A DNA stretch of 26,266 nucleotides, taken from the IMG/VR virus record IMGVR_UViG_3300030107_003766, positions 1 to 26,266 of that record. One strand, 5' to 3'. Under the pieces are notes generated by a model. That model was not told where the DNA came from. It was given only the letters and a program-made list of their open reading frames with translations, and did not search any database. This DNA comes from a virus. The position numbers and the translations under genes were made by a program. How positions within the stretch are numbered: the first letter of the stretch is position 1; each line of letters begins with the position of its first letter. Positions 5,890 through 12,768 of this stretch are shown piece after piece.

Positions 5890-5968
5890 AATAGTTATGG
5901 ATTAAGTAAACTAGCGGTAAAAATACCGCTAATTGAAGAAGTGATGCTATAAATATAAATTTAAGCAT
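5888..5968 (-). CDS. 26-aa single-pass membrane microprotein
   Basis: A very short frame starting MLKFIFIASLL and ending LVYLIHNY. Residues 4-23 are almost wholly hydrophobic with one Lys at position 3, so it should insert in the membrane with its N-terminus inside. The stop of the 184-aa gene upstream and this ATG share one base (TAATG), so it can be reached by translational coupling. Its own TAG is embedded in the AGGAG leader of the next gene. That packing is why I call it real although it lacks a good Shine-Dalgarno. The function is unknown; small membrane peptides in phage early regions include superinfection-exclusion and lysis-timing factors. A perfect 8-bp hairpin lies inside the frame. 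Confidence 0.5.
   Translation of the reverse strand: MLKFIFIASLLQLAVFLPLVYLIHNY
5912..5931. repeat. Perfect 8-bp inverted repeat with 4-base loop
   Basis: TAGCGGTA (5912-5919), AAAA, TACCGCTA (5924-5931). The stem has four G-C pairs in an AT-rich context. It is inside the 26-aa membrane peptide frame and has no T run on either side, so it is not a terminator. It could be an mRNA structure tuning coupling between the flanking genes, an RNase site or a protein-binding dyad. Confidence 0.7.
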
Positions 5969-6522
5969 TATTTTAACCCGTTTTTAATTAAACAAGAATG
6001 ATAAGTATGATTGATTGCAGAATTAATTTTGTTAAGAGTCTTTTTTTCCTCTAATTTTTTCTGTTCTCTATCTTTATTATCTTCTCTTAATCGTTGTAAG
6101 TCTGCTGGATCACTTAAATTATAAGTTCCAGTAGATTTGATTTCAAATTTAACAGATTTCATTACATGATTAATTGATGACTTTTCACATAACTTCATTT
6201 TTTGAAGTTCTTTTAATTGGTCATAATCAATTCTGTTTTTAAATTTGGCTATGTCTTTGTCAGTTTCCCAAAGACCCAAACCATCAGTTACAACATGATT
6301 ATTTTTGTTAAATCCTAAAACAGCAATAGTTGAATATGTGCTTTTTTTCGGTTTACACCATTTATTATTTTTAGGATTAAGAGTAGCATAGCAAAAGCGA
6401 TCTCCTCTGTTTTTAACTGTTTCTATCCAATAACGGCGTTTAGTTTTATATCTAAAACCCCAGGGATAGTTGTCAACTTCAACAGCATTTTCAAAGCTGT
6501 CTTTATTATAAATATATTTCAT
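5968..6522 (-). CDS. 184-aa hypothetical phage protein of the leftward operon
   Basis: A 184-aa protein. The N-terminal part (about 15-85) has a pattern I associate with a recurrent hypothetical family in marine phages: YPWGFRYKTKRRYWIETV, then a GDRFCYATLNPKNNKWCKPK motif and KSTYSTIAVLGFN. The C-terminal part (about 100-170) is a long highly charged helix (DLQRLREDNKDREQKKLEEK). There are no membrane segments or catalytic motifs that I can name. It overlaps the upstream 64-aa gene by four bases, with AGGAGCTTATTTAAA before the ATG, a variant of the operon's shared leader. The Lys/Arg richness of the first half fits nucleic acid binding. Function unknown. Confidence 0.7.
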   Translation of the reverse strand: MKYIYNKDSFENAVEVDNYPWGFRYKTKRRYWIETVKNRGDRFCYATLNPKNNKWCKPKKSTYSTIAVLGFNKNNHVVTDGLGLWETDKDIAKFKNRIDYDQLKELQKMKLCEKSSINHVMKSVKFEIKSTGTYNLSDPADLQRLREDNKDREQKKLEEKKTLNKINSAINHTYHSCLIKNGLK

Positions 6523-6713
6523 TTTAAATAAGCTCCTTTCTTAAAATGATTAATTGCAACGCTAACAGTAAAAGACTCGGACCAATGACGAGGGTAACAA
6601 CTACCCGCATTTTTTGGAAGTTTTTTACCATTAATGAAAATTCTACGACCTCTCAATGATTTGCCTAAACCTTTCATTGTTTTGCCGTATAAATCTATAA
6701 TAGTTATATTCAT
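6519..6713 (-). CDS. 64-aa basic hypothetical protein, first gene of the leftward operon
   Basis: A 64-aa basic protein: MNITIIDLYGKTMKGLGKS, then LRGRRIFINGKKLPK and WSESFTVSVAINHF. The positively charged hairpin-like middle (RGRRIFINGKK) suggests nucleic acid contact, but no family is recognised. AGGAG stands seven bases before the ATG. It is the first gene behind the promoter at 6740-6769 and overlaps the next gene by four bases, so it should be the earliest product of this cluster. The family is unidentified and the role cannot be stated. Confidence 0.6.
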   Translation of the reverse strand: MNITIIDLYGKTMKGLGKSLRGRRIFINGKKLPKNAGSCYPRHWSESFTVSVAINHFKKGAYLK

Positions 6714-6739
6714 ATATACTCCTATGTATAATATAATAT

Positions 6740-6769
6740 ATTATATATACTAATATATGATAGTAACAA
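6740..6769 (-). promoter_or_regulatory. Promoter of the leftward small-gene operon, with the duplicated 19-bp element in its spacer
   Basis: On the minus strand TTGTTA (6769-6764), 18 bases, then a perfect TATAAT (6745-6740), about 27 bases before the first ATG. The spacer is filled by TATATACTAATATATGATA (6744-6762 on the plus strand), copy 2 of the element at 5093-5111. The surroundings are almost pure AT, so -10-like words are common here and the call rests on the pair plus the repeat. Confidence 0.6.
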
Positions 6770-6800
6770 GCGAATATTAATATTAATTTAAAAAAAAATT

Positions 6801-7046
6801 ATGGTAGGGCGACCAAGTAAAAAAATTCAATGCCAGGCAAGACGAAAATATGACGGGCAACAATGCCAGGCAAAAGGATTATTGACTAAAAAAGGAAGTT
6901 ATATTTGCCGTTTGCATGGTGGTTTATCAACTGGACCAAAGTCAATAGATGGCAAGATTAAAAGTTTATCAAAATTAAAACAATTTAAGGACAAAACACA
7001 TGAAGAAATCAAAAGCTATATTACAAATCATCCAGGAACAGCTTGA
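6801..7046 (+). CDS. HGGxSTG-type small protein (zinc-finger-like)
   Basis: An 81-aa protein containing the HGGLSTGPKS motif (38-47) of the HGGxSTG family. Cysteines at CQARRKYDGQQC and YICRLH, with the His, could form a small zinc-binding site. This family is common just upstream of phage terminase genes, often in place of, or next to, small HNH or packaging proteins. It opens the rightward packaging/structure operon and overlaps the small terminase gene by 47 bases. No Shine-Dalgarno is present (the ATG follows AAAAAAAATT), so it may be translated from a short leader. The family call is good; its role, perhaps in packaging or DNA end processing, is unproven. Confidence 0.7.
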   Translation: MVGRPSKKIQCQARRKYDGQQCQAKGLLTKKGSYICRLHGGLSTGPKSIDGKIKSLSKLKQFKDKTHEEIKSYITNHPGTA

Positions 7047-7473
7047 ACTAGGCAACACATTGACCGCTATTTGTAGATCCAAAGATATGCCAAACCTGGC
7101 GACCATTTACAAATGGATGAATGTAGATAAGGAATTAAAAGAAAATATACTAGATGCTAGAAGAATTGGAGCTATGACCTGGCTTGATAAAATGCAAGAC
7201 TTACTCGACCAGGACTTGCAGCCAAACCAGGTAAACTGGGCAAGGGAAAAGCTACACCATGCACGATGGATGGCTTCAAAGTTAGTTAGTGTATTTAATG
7301 ATAAAGTAATTAATGAGAATATAGGCGAACCACAAATAAAAATAGTGTGGGATGATGGTTATTCGGAACATAAAGGCAAAGGTTCCACGCACACATCAAG
7401 AGGAACGGACAACCAGGACAAAGATAAAAAGCCAAATGATCAGGTAAAAGATCAGAAGATAACAATAAACTAG
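7000..7473 (+). CDS. terS: Terminase small subunit-like protein
   Basis: A 157-aa protein. The N-terminal HTH (about 5-45) has the wording of Sf6/HK-type small terminases: LGNTLTAICRSKDMPNLATI then YKWMNVDKELKENILDARRIGA. Small terminase recognises the packaging site and regulates the large subunit. The middle is helical (oligomerisation; NWAREKLHHARWMASKLVS, about 78-96). The C-terminal 45 residues are Lys/Asp/Thr-rich and probably disordered. It lies two small genes upstream of the large terminase, the expected place. The start overlaps the HGGxSTG gene by 47 bases; internal starts are possible, but this ATG begins right before the HTH and is preferred. Confidence 0.8.
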   Translation: MKKSKAILQIIQEQLELGNTLTAICRSKDMPNLATIYKWMNVDKELKENILDARRIGAMTWLDKMQDLLDQDLQPNQVNWAREKLHHARWMASKLVSVFNDKVINENIGEPQIKIVWDDGYSEHKGKGSTHTSRGTDNQDKDKKPNDQVKDQKITIN

Positions 7474-7477
7474 AGAT

Positions 7478-7627
7478 ATGCTTGATTATCCTACTGGTCC
7501 AAGACCAGTTATTGAATACGAATGGATTTATAATAGTAAATTTTCAAATATACCAAGCTCGATACCATACCAAAAAACCTGCGGGGATTTTTATATTATG
7601 ATGGGAGAAAAAGACACTCATGGATGA
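7478..7627 (+). CDS. 49-aa hypothetical protein between terminase genes
   Basis: A short frame starting MLDYPTGPRPVIEYEWIYNS and ending MMGEKDTHG, four bases after the small terminase stop and overlapping the next small gene by eight bases. The N-terminus is rich in Pro and aromatic residues. Only a weak GAGA precedes the ATG. The gap would otherwise be empty and the tight spacing favours a gene, but function and family are unknown. Confidence 0.5.
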   Translation: MLDYPTGPRPVIEYEWIYNSKFSNIPSSIPYQKTCGDFYIMMGEKDTHG

Positions 7628-7793
7628 ACACATACAAGCTGCCGTATTTTTTAACGAAACAAGAAATATTGTTCAGGTAGAATTTAGTAATTTTGATAAC
7701 AAAGAGGATGCTATGGAAGCTGCTAAATGGCTAATAGCTGCATTAGGAATATCAACTGTGAATGTAAAACCACAAGATGAAACAATACATTAA
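7620..7793 (+). CDS. 57-aa hypothetical protein upstream of the large terminase
   Basis: A 57-aa frame starting MDEHIQAAVFFNETRNIVQV. It reads as a small alpha/beta domain (VEFSNFDNKEDAMEAAKWL, then a strand ISTVNVKP). The TAA stop shares one base with the large terminase ATG (TAATG), so coupled translation is likely. GGGAG stands about 12 bases before the start. The clean secondary-structure pattern and the coupling support a real gene. No family is recognised. Confidence 0.6.
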   Translation: MDEHIQAAVFFNETRNIVQVEFSNFDNKEDAMEAAKWLIAALGISTVNVKPQDETIH

Positions 7794-9073
7794 TGAAAGT
7801 TATTAAAATACCTTATACTCCTAGACCACAACAACTAGAGTTACACAACAAACTTAAAAATTATCGCTTCGCAGTGTGCGTAATGCATCGCAGAGGAGGT
7901 AAGACCGTCTGGGCGGTCAATCATTTAATTAAAGAAGCATTAACTTCTGAAAAAAAGAATTTTAGAGGTGCTATTTTTGCTCCAACAAGGGTGCAAGTAA
8001 AACTACTAGCATGGGATTATCTCAAAGAATTTACCAGGCAGATACCTGGAATGAAATATAACGAAACAGAATTACGAGCAGATTTTCCAAATCGTGCAAG
8101 AATATCTCTTTTCGGAGCAGAAAATCCTGATAGTGCAAGGGGTCAATATTTTGATTTTGTTGTTTGTGATGAATATGCACAAATGGATAGCAGAATGTTT
8201 CCTGAAATTATCCGACCAGCCGTGGCAGATAGGTTAGGTAAGGTGTGCTTTATTGGTACGCCACAAGGAATGAATTTATTTTACGATTTATACGAAGAAG
8301 CTAAAGGTAATGCCGAATGGTTTACTTGTATGTTTAGAGCAAGTGAAACGGGATTAGTACCAAAACCAGAATTAGAGTCTGCACGAAAACTGATGACCGA
8401 AGATCAGTATATGCAAGAGTTTGAATGTTCCTGGACAGCAAATATTTCAGGATCAATCTACGGAAAAATAATACAAAAAATGGAAGATGAAAAAAGAATT
8501 TCACATTTTCCGTATGATCCAGGTTATCCAGTAGATGTTTATTTTGATATTGGTATTTCAGATCAAACAGCAATAATTTTTACGCAACAAATTGGCAGAG
8601 CTTTGTTTGTTGTTGATTGTTATAACGATAGTAATAAAAGTCTGGACTTTTATGCCGATTATATTAAGAAAAAAGAATATAATATCCGTAATTATGTCTT
8701 TCCGCATGACATAGAGCAACGAGAACTTTCAACTGGTCATTCAAGAAAAGAATATGCCTATTCAATGGGTATGCGACCAATTAAAGTTTGCCCTAAATTG
8801 TCTATAGAAGATGGGATACACGCTGGACAAATATTACTAGCAAAAACATATATTGATCGTTCTAACTGCAAACCTTTTTTGGATGCGTTAAAATGGTATC
8901 ATAGAAAATGGATAGATAAACAACGAGTTTTTTCCAAACCTGTGCATGATCATTCAAGCCACTTTGCTGATGCTTGGAGAGTATGCAGCGTTGCAATTCA
9001 GGAATTGGATTTTGATAATATTCAAAAATTTGAGAAATTTGCAACTGGAACAAATTATAACCCTTTACAGTAG
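7793..9073 (+). CDS. terL: Terminase large subunit
   Basis: A 426-aa packaging motor with both expected domains. In the ATPase, Walker A is HRRGGKT (32-38), FAPTRVQVKLLAW follows as the adenine/coupling region, Walker B is FVVCDEYA (Asp126-Glu127), and the coupling motif is FIGTPQG (153-159). The C-terminal RNase H-like nuclease starts with VYFDIGISDQTA (catalytic Asp252) and ends with HFADAWR (Asp393). It docks on the portal, translocates concatemeric DNA into the prohead and cuts it. The length is at the short end for the family but all motifs are present, so it is complete. It is coupled to the preceding 57-aa gene through TAATG. Confidence 0.95.
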   Translation: MKVIKIPYTPRPQQLELHNKLKNYRFAVCVMHRRGGKTVWAVNHLIKEALTSEKKNFRGAIFAPTRVQVKLLAWDYLKEFTRQIPGMKYNETELRADFPNRARISLFGAENPDSARGQYFDFVVCDEYAQMDSRMFPEIIRPAVADRLGKVCFIGTPQGMNLFYDLYEEAKGNAEWFTCMFRASETGLVPKPELESARKLMTEDQYMQEFECSWTANISGSIYGKIIQKMEDEKRISHFPYDPGYPVDVYFDIGISDQTAIIFTQQIGRALFVVDCYNDSNKSLDFYADYIKKKEYNIRNYVFPHDIEQRELSTGHSRKEYAYSMGMRPIKVCPKLSIEDGIHAGQILLAKTYIDRSNCKPFLDALKWYHRKWIDKQRVFSKPVHDHSSHFADAWRVCSVAIQELDFDNIQKFEKFATGTNYNPLQ

Positions 9074-9080
9074 AGGAAAT

Positions 9081-9299
9081 ATGGGATTTTTACGACCAAA
9101 AGCACCACCATTACCGCCAATGCCTATTGCTCCAAAGCCACCACCAACTGTGGCAGAGGATTTGCCAAGTGAAACGCAAATAAAAATTGCAAAAATGATG
9201 GCAAATAAGAAAAAAGGTTTTACGGATACTATTTTAACAAGTACCCAGGGCGATACATCGGAAGCTGATACATACCAAACAACATTATTAGGTTCATAA
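9081..9299 (+). CDS. 72-aa proline-rich phage protein (head-region small protein)
   Basis: A 72-aa protein with a Pro-rich N-terminus (RPKAPPLPPMPIAPKPPPTV) and a C-terminal ILTSTQGDTSEADTYQTTLLG. The TS-QGD...A.T..TLLG ending is a recurrent motif of small proteins next to podovirus portal genes; I know the motif but no function. The frame is open far into the terminase gene, but the ATG at 9081 has AGAGGAA directly before it and starts after the terminase stop, so it is the real start. Its TAA ends immediately before the next ATG. Confidence 0.7.
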   Translation: MGFLRPKAPPLPPMPIAPKPPPTVAEDLPSETQIKIAKMMANKKKGFTDTILTSTQGDTSEADTYQTTLLGS

Positions 9300-10004
9300 A
9301 TGGCACACAAAGCTGGACACGGAAGAAGCGGAGCTTTAACAAAAAGTTTTAAATCTTCTGTTAAAACACAAAGAGCAAAAATAGCTGCTGGAACTGCTTA
9401 CGCAAGTAGATCAAAAGATTATCATGTTCAAGCGGCAAAAAGAGCTGTCCAAAAATCAATAGGTTTAACTGGTATGAGTTATGGACCAGCTGGACAAAAA
9501 TTTGCAACTAATACAGTTGCGGCAAAATTAACTGGAAAAGATCAAAAATTTTATGGAGAAGAAGCAAGTGCAGCAATTAATAAATATTTACAAAGTGCTG
9601 GTTTAGCAGATGGTAATTTATTGTCATCAACTGGATATGAAGTAAAATATGGTTCATATACACCAGGTAAAGCACAAACACCTGGAGGTATGGGTAGTGG
9701 AGATCCAAAAGGTGCTTTAACTTCAATTCCTATTTCAAAAGAAATGTTACAATCTCAAAATAAATTTTTAGGTTTAGCTAAAGCGGGAATAAGTTTTGCT
9801 ATGCCAGGATTAGCAAAAACTGTAATGAGAGCAGATGCAGCTAAAAATTTATATGATGCTGCAAATCCACAAGAAGCCTACAATCAATATGAAAAAAAAT
9901 TTTCAGCTAAATTAGCTGGGCGACAATTTACACCAACAAGAAACCTTTTTGGTTTAATAAATATGAAGCAAACAAACAAAACAAAGAAAGATACTTTAGG
10001 TTAA
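9300..10004 (+). CDS. Hypothetical Ala/Gly/Lys-rich protein upstream of the portal
   Basis: A 234-aa basic protein beginning MAHKAGHGRSGALTKSFKSS. It is rich in Ala, Gly, Lys and Thr with few acidic residues, and has a mildly hydrophobic stretch near 165-185 (GLAKAGISFAMPGLAKTV). Composition and position between terminase and portal suggest a virion or head-associated protein, perhaps one that contacts DNA. I do not recognise a family. Codon use looks like that of the neighbours. It starts directly after the preceding stop and ends one base before the portal gene. Confidence 0.65.
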   Translation: MAHKAGHGRSGALTKSFKSSVKTQRAKIAAGTAYASRSKDYHVQAAKRAVQKSIGLTGMSYGPAGQKFATNTVAAKLTGKDQKFYGEEASAAINKYLQSAGLADGNLLSSTGYEVKYGSYTPGKAQTPGGMGSGDPKGALTSIPISKEMLQSQNKFLGLAKAGISFAMPGLAKTVMRADAAKNLYDAANPQEAYNQYEKKFSAKLAGRQFTPTRNLFGLINMKQTNKTKKDTLG

Positions 10005-10005
10005 T

Positions 10006-11601
10006 ATGGATATAAAAACATTAAGTAATCAATTTGAACAATTAAAATCAAAAAGATTAAACTGGGAAAGTCATTGGCAAGAAATAGCTGATTATGTTTT
10101 ACCTCGTAGAGCTGATGTCAATGTAACCCGTTCATCAGGCGATAAACGAACTGAACAAATATTTGATGGTACTGCACTTCATAGTGCTGAATTATTATCT
10201 TCTTCTTTACATGGGATGCTAACTAATGCTGCGATGCCTTGGTTTAGTATGCGATTTAAAGACGAAACTATTGCGATGGATGAAGAAAGTAGAGAGTGGT
10301 TAGAGTCTTGCACCAATACCATGTATGTTGCTTTAGATCGATCAAATTTCCAGCAAGAAATACACGAATTGTATGTTGATCTTTGTACTTTTGGCACAGC
10401 GTGTATGATGATTGAAGAAGATGAATTTAAATTTTTACGATTTTCAACAAGGCACATAAAAGAAATATATATTTCTGAAAACGATAAAGGGTATGTCGAT
10501 ACAGTTCATCGTGAATTTAAAATGACTGCCCGTGCTGCCTATCAACGATTTGGCGATAAATTATCAAAAAGAATTTTAAATATAGTTGAAAAAAAACCTT
10601 ATGAAGAAGTTAAAATTAATCAATGTGTAAAACCTAATGATCAATTAAATCCATACAAGATGGATAATAAATCTATGCCGTTTGTGTCGATTTATTATGA
10701 CCATGAAGATAAAAAAATAATTTCTATATCAGGATTTAATGAATTTCCTTTTGTTGTTCCACGATGGTTAAAATCTAGTGGTTCAGATGGTGGTTATGGG
10801 CGTTCTCCGTCTATGACAGCTTTACCTGACATTAAGATGATTAACAAAATGGCAGAAACAACAATTAAGGCAGCTCAAAAAATGGTTGATCCGCCTTTAC
10901 TTGTTCCTGATGATAGTTTTGTTTTACCCGTTAGAACACAGCCAGGGGGATTAAATTATTACCGATCAGGCACTAGAGATAGAATTGAGCCATTACAAAT
11001 TGGTGCAAACACACCAGTTGGTTTAAACATAGAAGAACAAAGACGAAATGCAATTCGTCAAGCATATTTTGTTGATCAATTATTATTATCACAAGATGTA
11101 AAAATGACAGCAACAGAAGTAATGGAAAGAAATCAAGAAAGTATGCGATTACTTGCTCCCGTTTTAGCACGATTACAATCTGAAATGTTGCAACCATTAA
11201 TTAACAGAACATTTAATATTTTACTTCGAAAACAATTATTACCTGAACCGCCACTTGCATTACAAGGAAGAACTATTGATATTGAGTATGTATCTCCACT
11301 TGCAAGATCACAGCGTACTGGCGATGTTCAAGCAATTATGCGTTCACTAGAAATATTAGGACCATTGGCACAAATGATGCCAGTATTTGATTATTTAGAT
11401 TCAGATAAATTAGTTAAACATATTACAGATGTGCTTGGTGTACCTAGAAAGGTATTACGATCTGATCAAGAAGTTGCGAATATAAGACAACAACAAGCGG
11501 AAATGGCACAACAACAAGCTGAATTACAAGAAACACAACAAGTTGCTGAAGCTGGGGGTAAAGTTGCACCGCTGCTAAAGGAACTTAACAATGCCCGATA
11601 A
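10006..11601 (+). CDS. Portal protein (T7-type head-to-tail connector)
   Basis: A 531-aa portal of the podovirus head-tail connector family. Family marks visible include RLNWESHWQEIADYVLPRRA (18-37), FDGTALHSAELLSSSLHGML (about 53-72), PWFSMRF, LCTFGTACMMIEED, and QMMPVF with a Gln-rich C-terminal tail (QQQAEMAQQQAELQETQQ). Twelve copies form the vertex ring through which DNA passes and onto which the tail is built. The Gln-rich helix at the end is the usual crown extension. The length matches T7 gp8 (about 536 aa). Its end overlaps the next gene by 11 bases. Confidence 0.93.
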   Translation: MDIKTLSNQFEQLKSKRLNWESHWQEIADYVLPRRADVNVTRSSGDKRTEQIFDGTALHSAELLSSSLHGMLTNAAMPWFSMRFKDETIAMDEESREWLESCTNTMYVALDRSNFQQEIHELYVDLCTFGTACMMIEEDEFKFLRFSTRHIKEIYISENDKGYVDTVHREFKMTARAAYQRFGDKLSKRILNIVEKKPYEEVKINQCVKPNDQLNPYKMDNKSMPFVSIYYDHEDKKIISISGFNEFPFVVPRWLKSSGSDGGYGRSPSMTALPDIKMINKMAETTIKAAQKMVDPPLLVPDDSFVLPVRTQPGGLNYYRSGTRDRIEPLQIGANTPVGLNIEEQRRNAIRQAYFVDQLLLSQDVKMTATEVMERNQESMRLLAPVLARLQSEMLQPLINRTFNILLRKQLLPEPPLALQGRTIDIEYVSPLARSQRTGDVQAIMRSLEILGPLAQMMPVFDYLDSDKLVKHITDVLGVPRKVLRSDQEVANIRQQQAEMAQQQAELQETQQVAEAGGKVAPLLKELNNAR

Positions 11602-11827
11602 ACAAGAAAAGTTATTAGAGCAAATAAGACAATCGTATCAAAAAGTATTTACAACACCAGAGGGTGTTATTGTTTTGAAAGATTTGGAAAATAGGACTGG
11701 TATTCATCATAGTACCTTTGATCCTGATCCATATAAAGCTGCGAATTTAGAGGGAATGAGAGCAGTAACGCTTTTTATTCATTCAATGTTGAAACCATTA
11801 CCAAAGGAGAAAAAACAAAATGGCTGA
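11591..11827 (+). CDS. Bbp19-like small structural protein
   Basis: A 78-aa protein with the Bbp19 family pattern (Bordetella phage BPP-1): SYQKVFTTPEGVIVLKDLEN, then STFDPDPYKAANLEGMRAV and LFIHSMLKPL. Members lie between portal and scaffold or capsid genes and are believed to be minor head-region proteins. Helical, mixed charge, no membrane segment. It overlaps the portal gene by 11 bases and the scaffold gene by 8. The family call is good; its role is poorly known. Confidence 0.75.
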   Translation: MPDKQEKLLEQIRQSYQKVFTTPEGVIVLKDLENRTGIHHSTFDPDPYKAANLEGMRAVTLFIHSMLKPLPKEKKQNG

Positions 11828-12644
11828 TGAACAGACAACTGCACCTGAAGTGCAATCTGAACAAACAAGCGAACAACCACAACAAGAAACAAGTTTTTTA
11901 AGCTCGTTACCAGAAGAATTACAAAAAGAACCATCGCTACAAAATTTTACCAATGTAGGCGATATGGCAAAAACTTTAGTACATTCACAAAAAATGGTAG
12001 GAGCTGATAAAATCGCTATTCCAAGCAAACACGCAACGGAAGAAGATTGGAAACAAGTTTATACAAAATTAGGATTACCAAAAACTTCTGAAGAATATAA
12101 TTTAGAATATACTTTAGAGGAGGGTGTAAGTGATCAACCGATAAAAAACTTTTTAGGAGAAGCACATAAGTTAGGTTTATTACCACATCAAGCACAAGGT
12201 ATTTTAAATTTTTATACTGGTTTAAATCAACAAACCGCAGAAGAAGCACAAAAACAAGCATCTTTAAATAAAGTTAATGCTGAACAAGAATTACGAAAAG
12301 AATTTGGCTTACAATATGATAGCGAAGTTCAAAAAGCTAATAATGTTTTTCGTGCATATTTTGCAAACGATATGGAACATATTAAATTACAAGATGGTAC
12401 TACTTTAGGCACTAATCCTGGATTTATAAAATCTTTAGCAAAATTAGCTGGTCAATTTTCTGAAGATAATTTAGGAACTGGTCAAGAAGAAAGCGGAGGA
12501 CTATCGCCACAAGAAGCTGAAAGAGAAATCAGTAAAATTATGGGCGATAAAAGTCATCCATACCATATTAAAGAACATCCTGGACATGATGCTGCCGTTA
12601 AAGAAATGTCAGACTTGTTCAACGCAAAAGTTTTAGCTGGGTAG
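11820..12644 (+). CDS. Capsid assembly scaffolding protein
   Basis: A 274-aa scaffold. The N-terminal 30 residues are Gln/Glu/Ser/Thr-rich and disordered. Then comes the family wording FLSSLPEELQKEPSLQNFTN followed by DMAKTLVHSQKMVGADKIAIPSK and a DWKQVYTKLGLPKTSEEYNL block (about 75-95), also known from many podovirus scaffolds. The rest is helical and acidic, with a C-terminal helix (AAVKEMSDLFNAKVLAG) that usually binds the capsid. It templates the prohead and leaves before DNA entry. It precedes the major capsid gene, as in T7 (gp9 then gp10). Confidence 0.88.
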   Translation: MADEQTTAPEVQSEQTSEQPQQETSFLSSLPEELQKEPSLQNFTNVGDMAKTLVHSQKMVGADKIAIPSKHATEEDWKQVYTKLGLPKTSEEYNLEYTLEEGVSDQPIKNFLGEAHKLGLLPHQAQGILNFYTGLNQQTAEEAQKQASLNKVNAEQELRKEFGLQYDSEVQKANNVFRAYFANDMEHIKLQDGTTLGTNPGFIKSLAKLAGQFSEDNLGTGQEESGGLSPQEAEREISKIMGDKSHPYHIKEHPGHDAAVKEMSDLFNAKVLAG

Positions 12645-12768
12645 TGCGTAAGCATCCAGTTTGACAATCTGAATAGAAGATCAACTACCAGTTGTAAAAT
12701 GCAGACTAAACCTACTTGTGTAGATAATTTCGTCAAAAATTAACCTTATATTTGAACGGAGGACTTAA
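12645..12768 (+). other. Capsid-gene leader, no gene seen
   Basis: A 124-base gap holds a TTGACA (12661-12666) without a well-placed -10, and a short dyad CAACT-ACC-AGTTG (12683-12695 or thereabouts). A strong GGAGGA precedes the capsid ATG. The likely function is an mRNA leader boosting capsid translation; a promoter is possible but not convincing. Confidence 0.4.

Noticed and set aside
5912-5931. Hairpin as an intrinsic terminator
   Set aside because: No T run follows on either strand and it lies inside an operon.
8946-9080. Upstream extension of the proline-rich protein into the terminase gene
   Set aside because: The extension is out of frame within terminase coding sequence, while the ATG at 9081 has a good Shine-Dalgarno and follows the terminase stop.
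10179-10457. Minus-strand frame inside the portal gene (and similar frames within other late genes)
   Set aside because: Antisense to a well-identified gene, no ribosome-binding site, low-complexity composition; shadows.
12661-12700. Promoter before the major capsid gene
   Set aside because: TTGACA is present but no -10 lies at 16-19 bases (the nearest TAAAAT is 28 away). TTTGACAAT also occurs inside a coding region at about 5319, so the word is not special.
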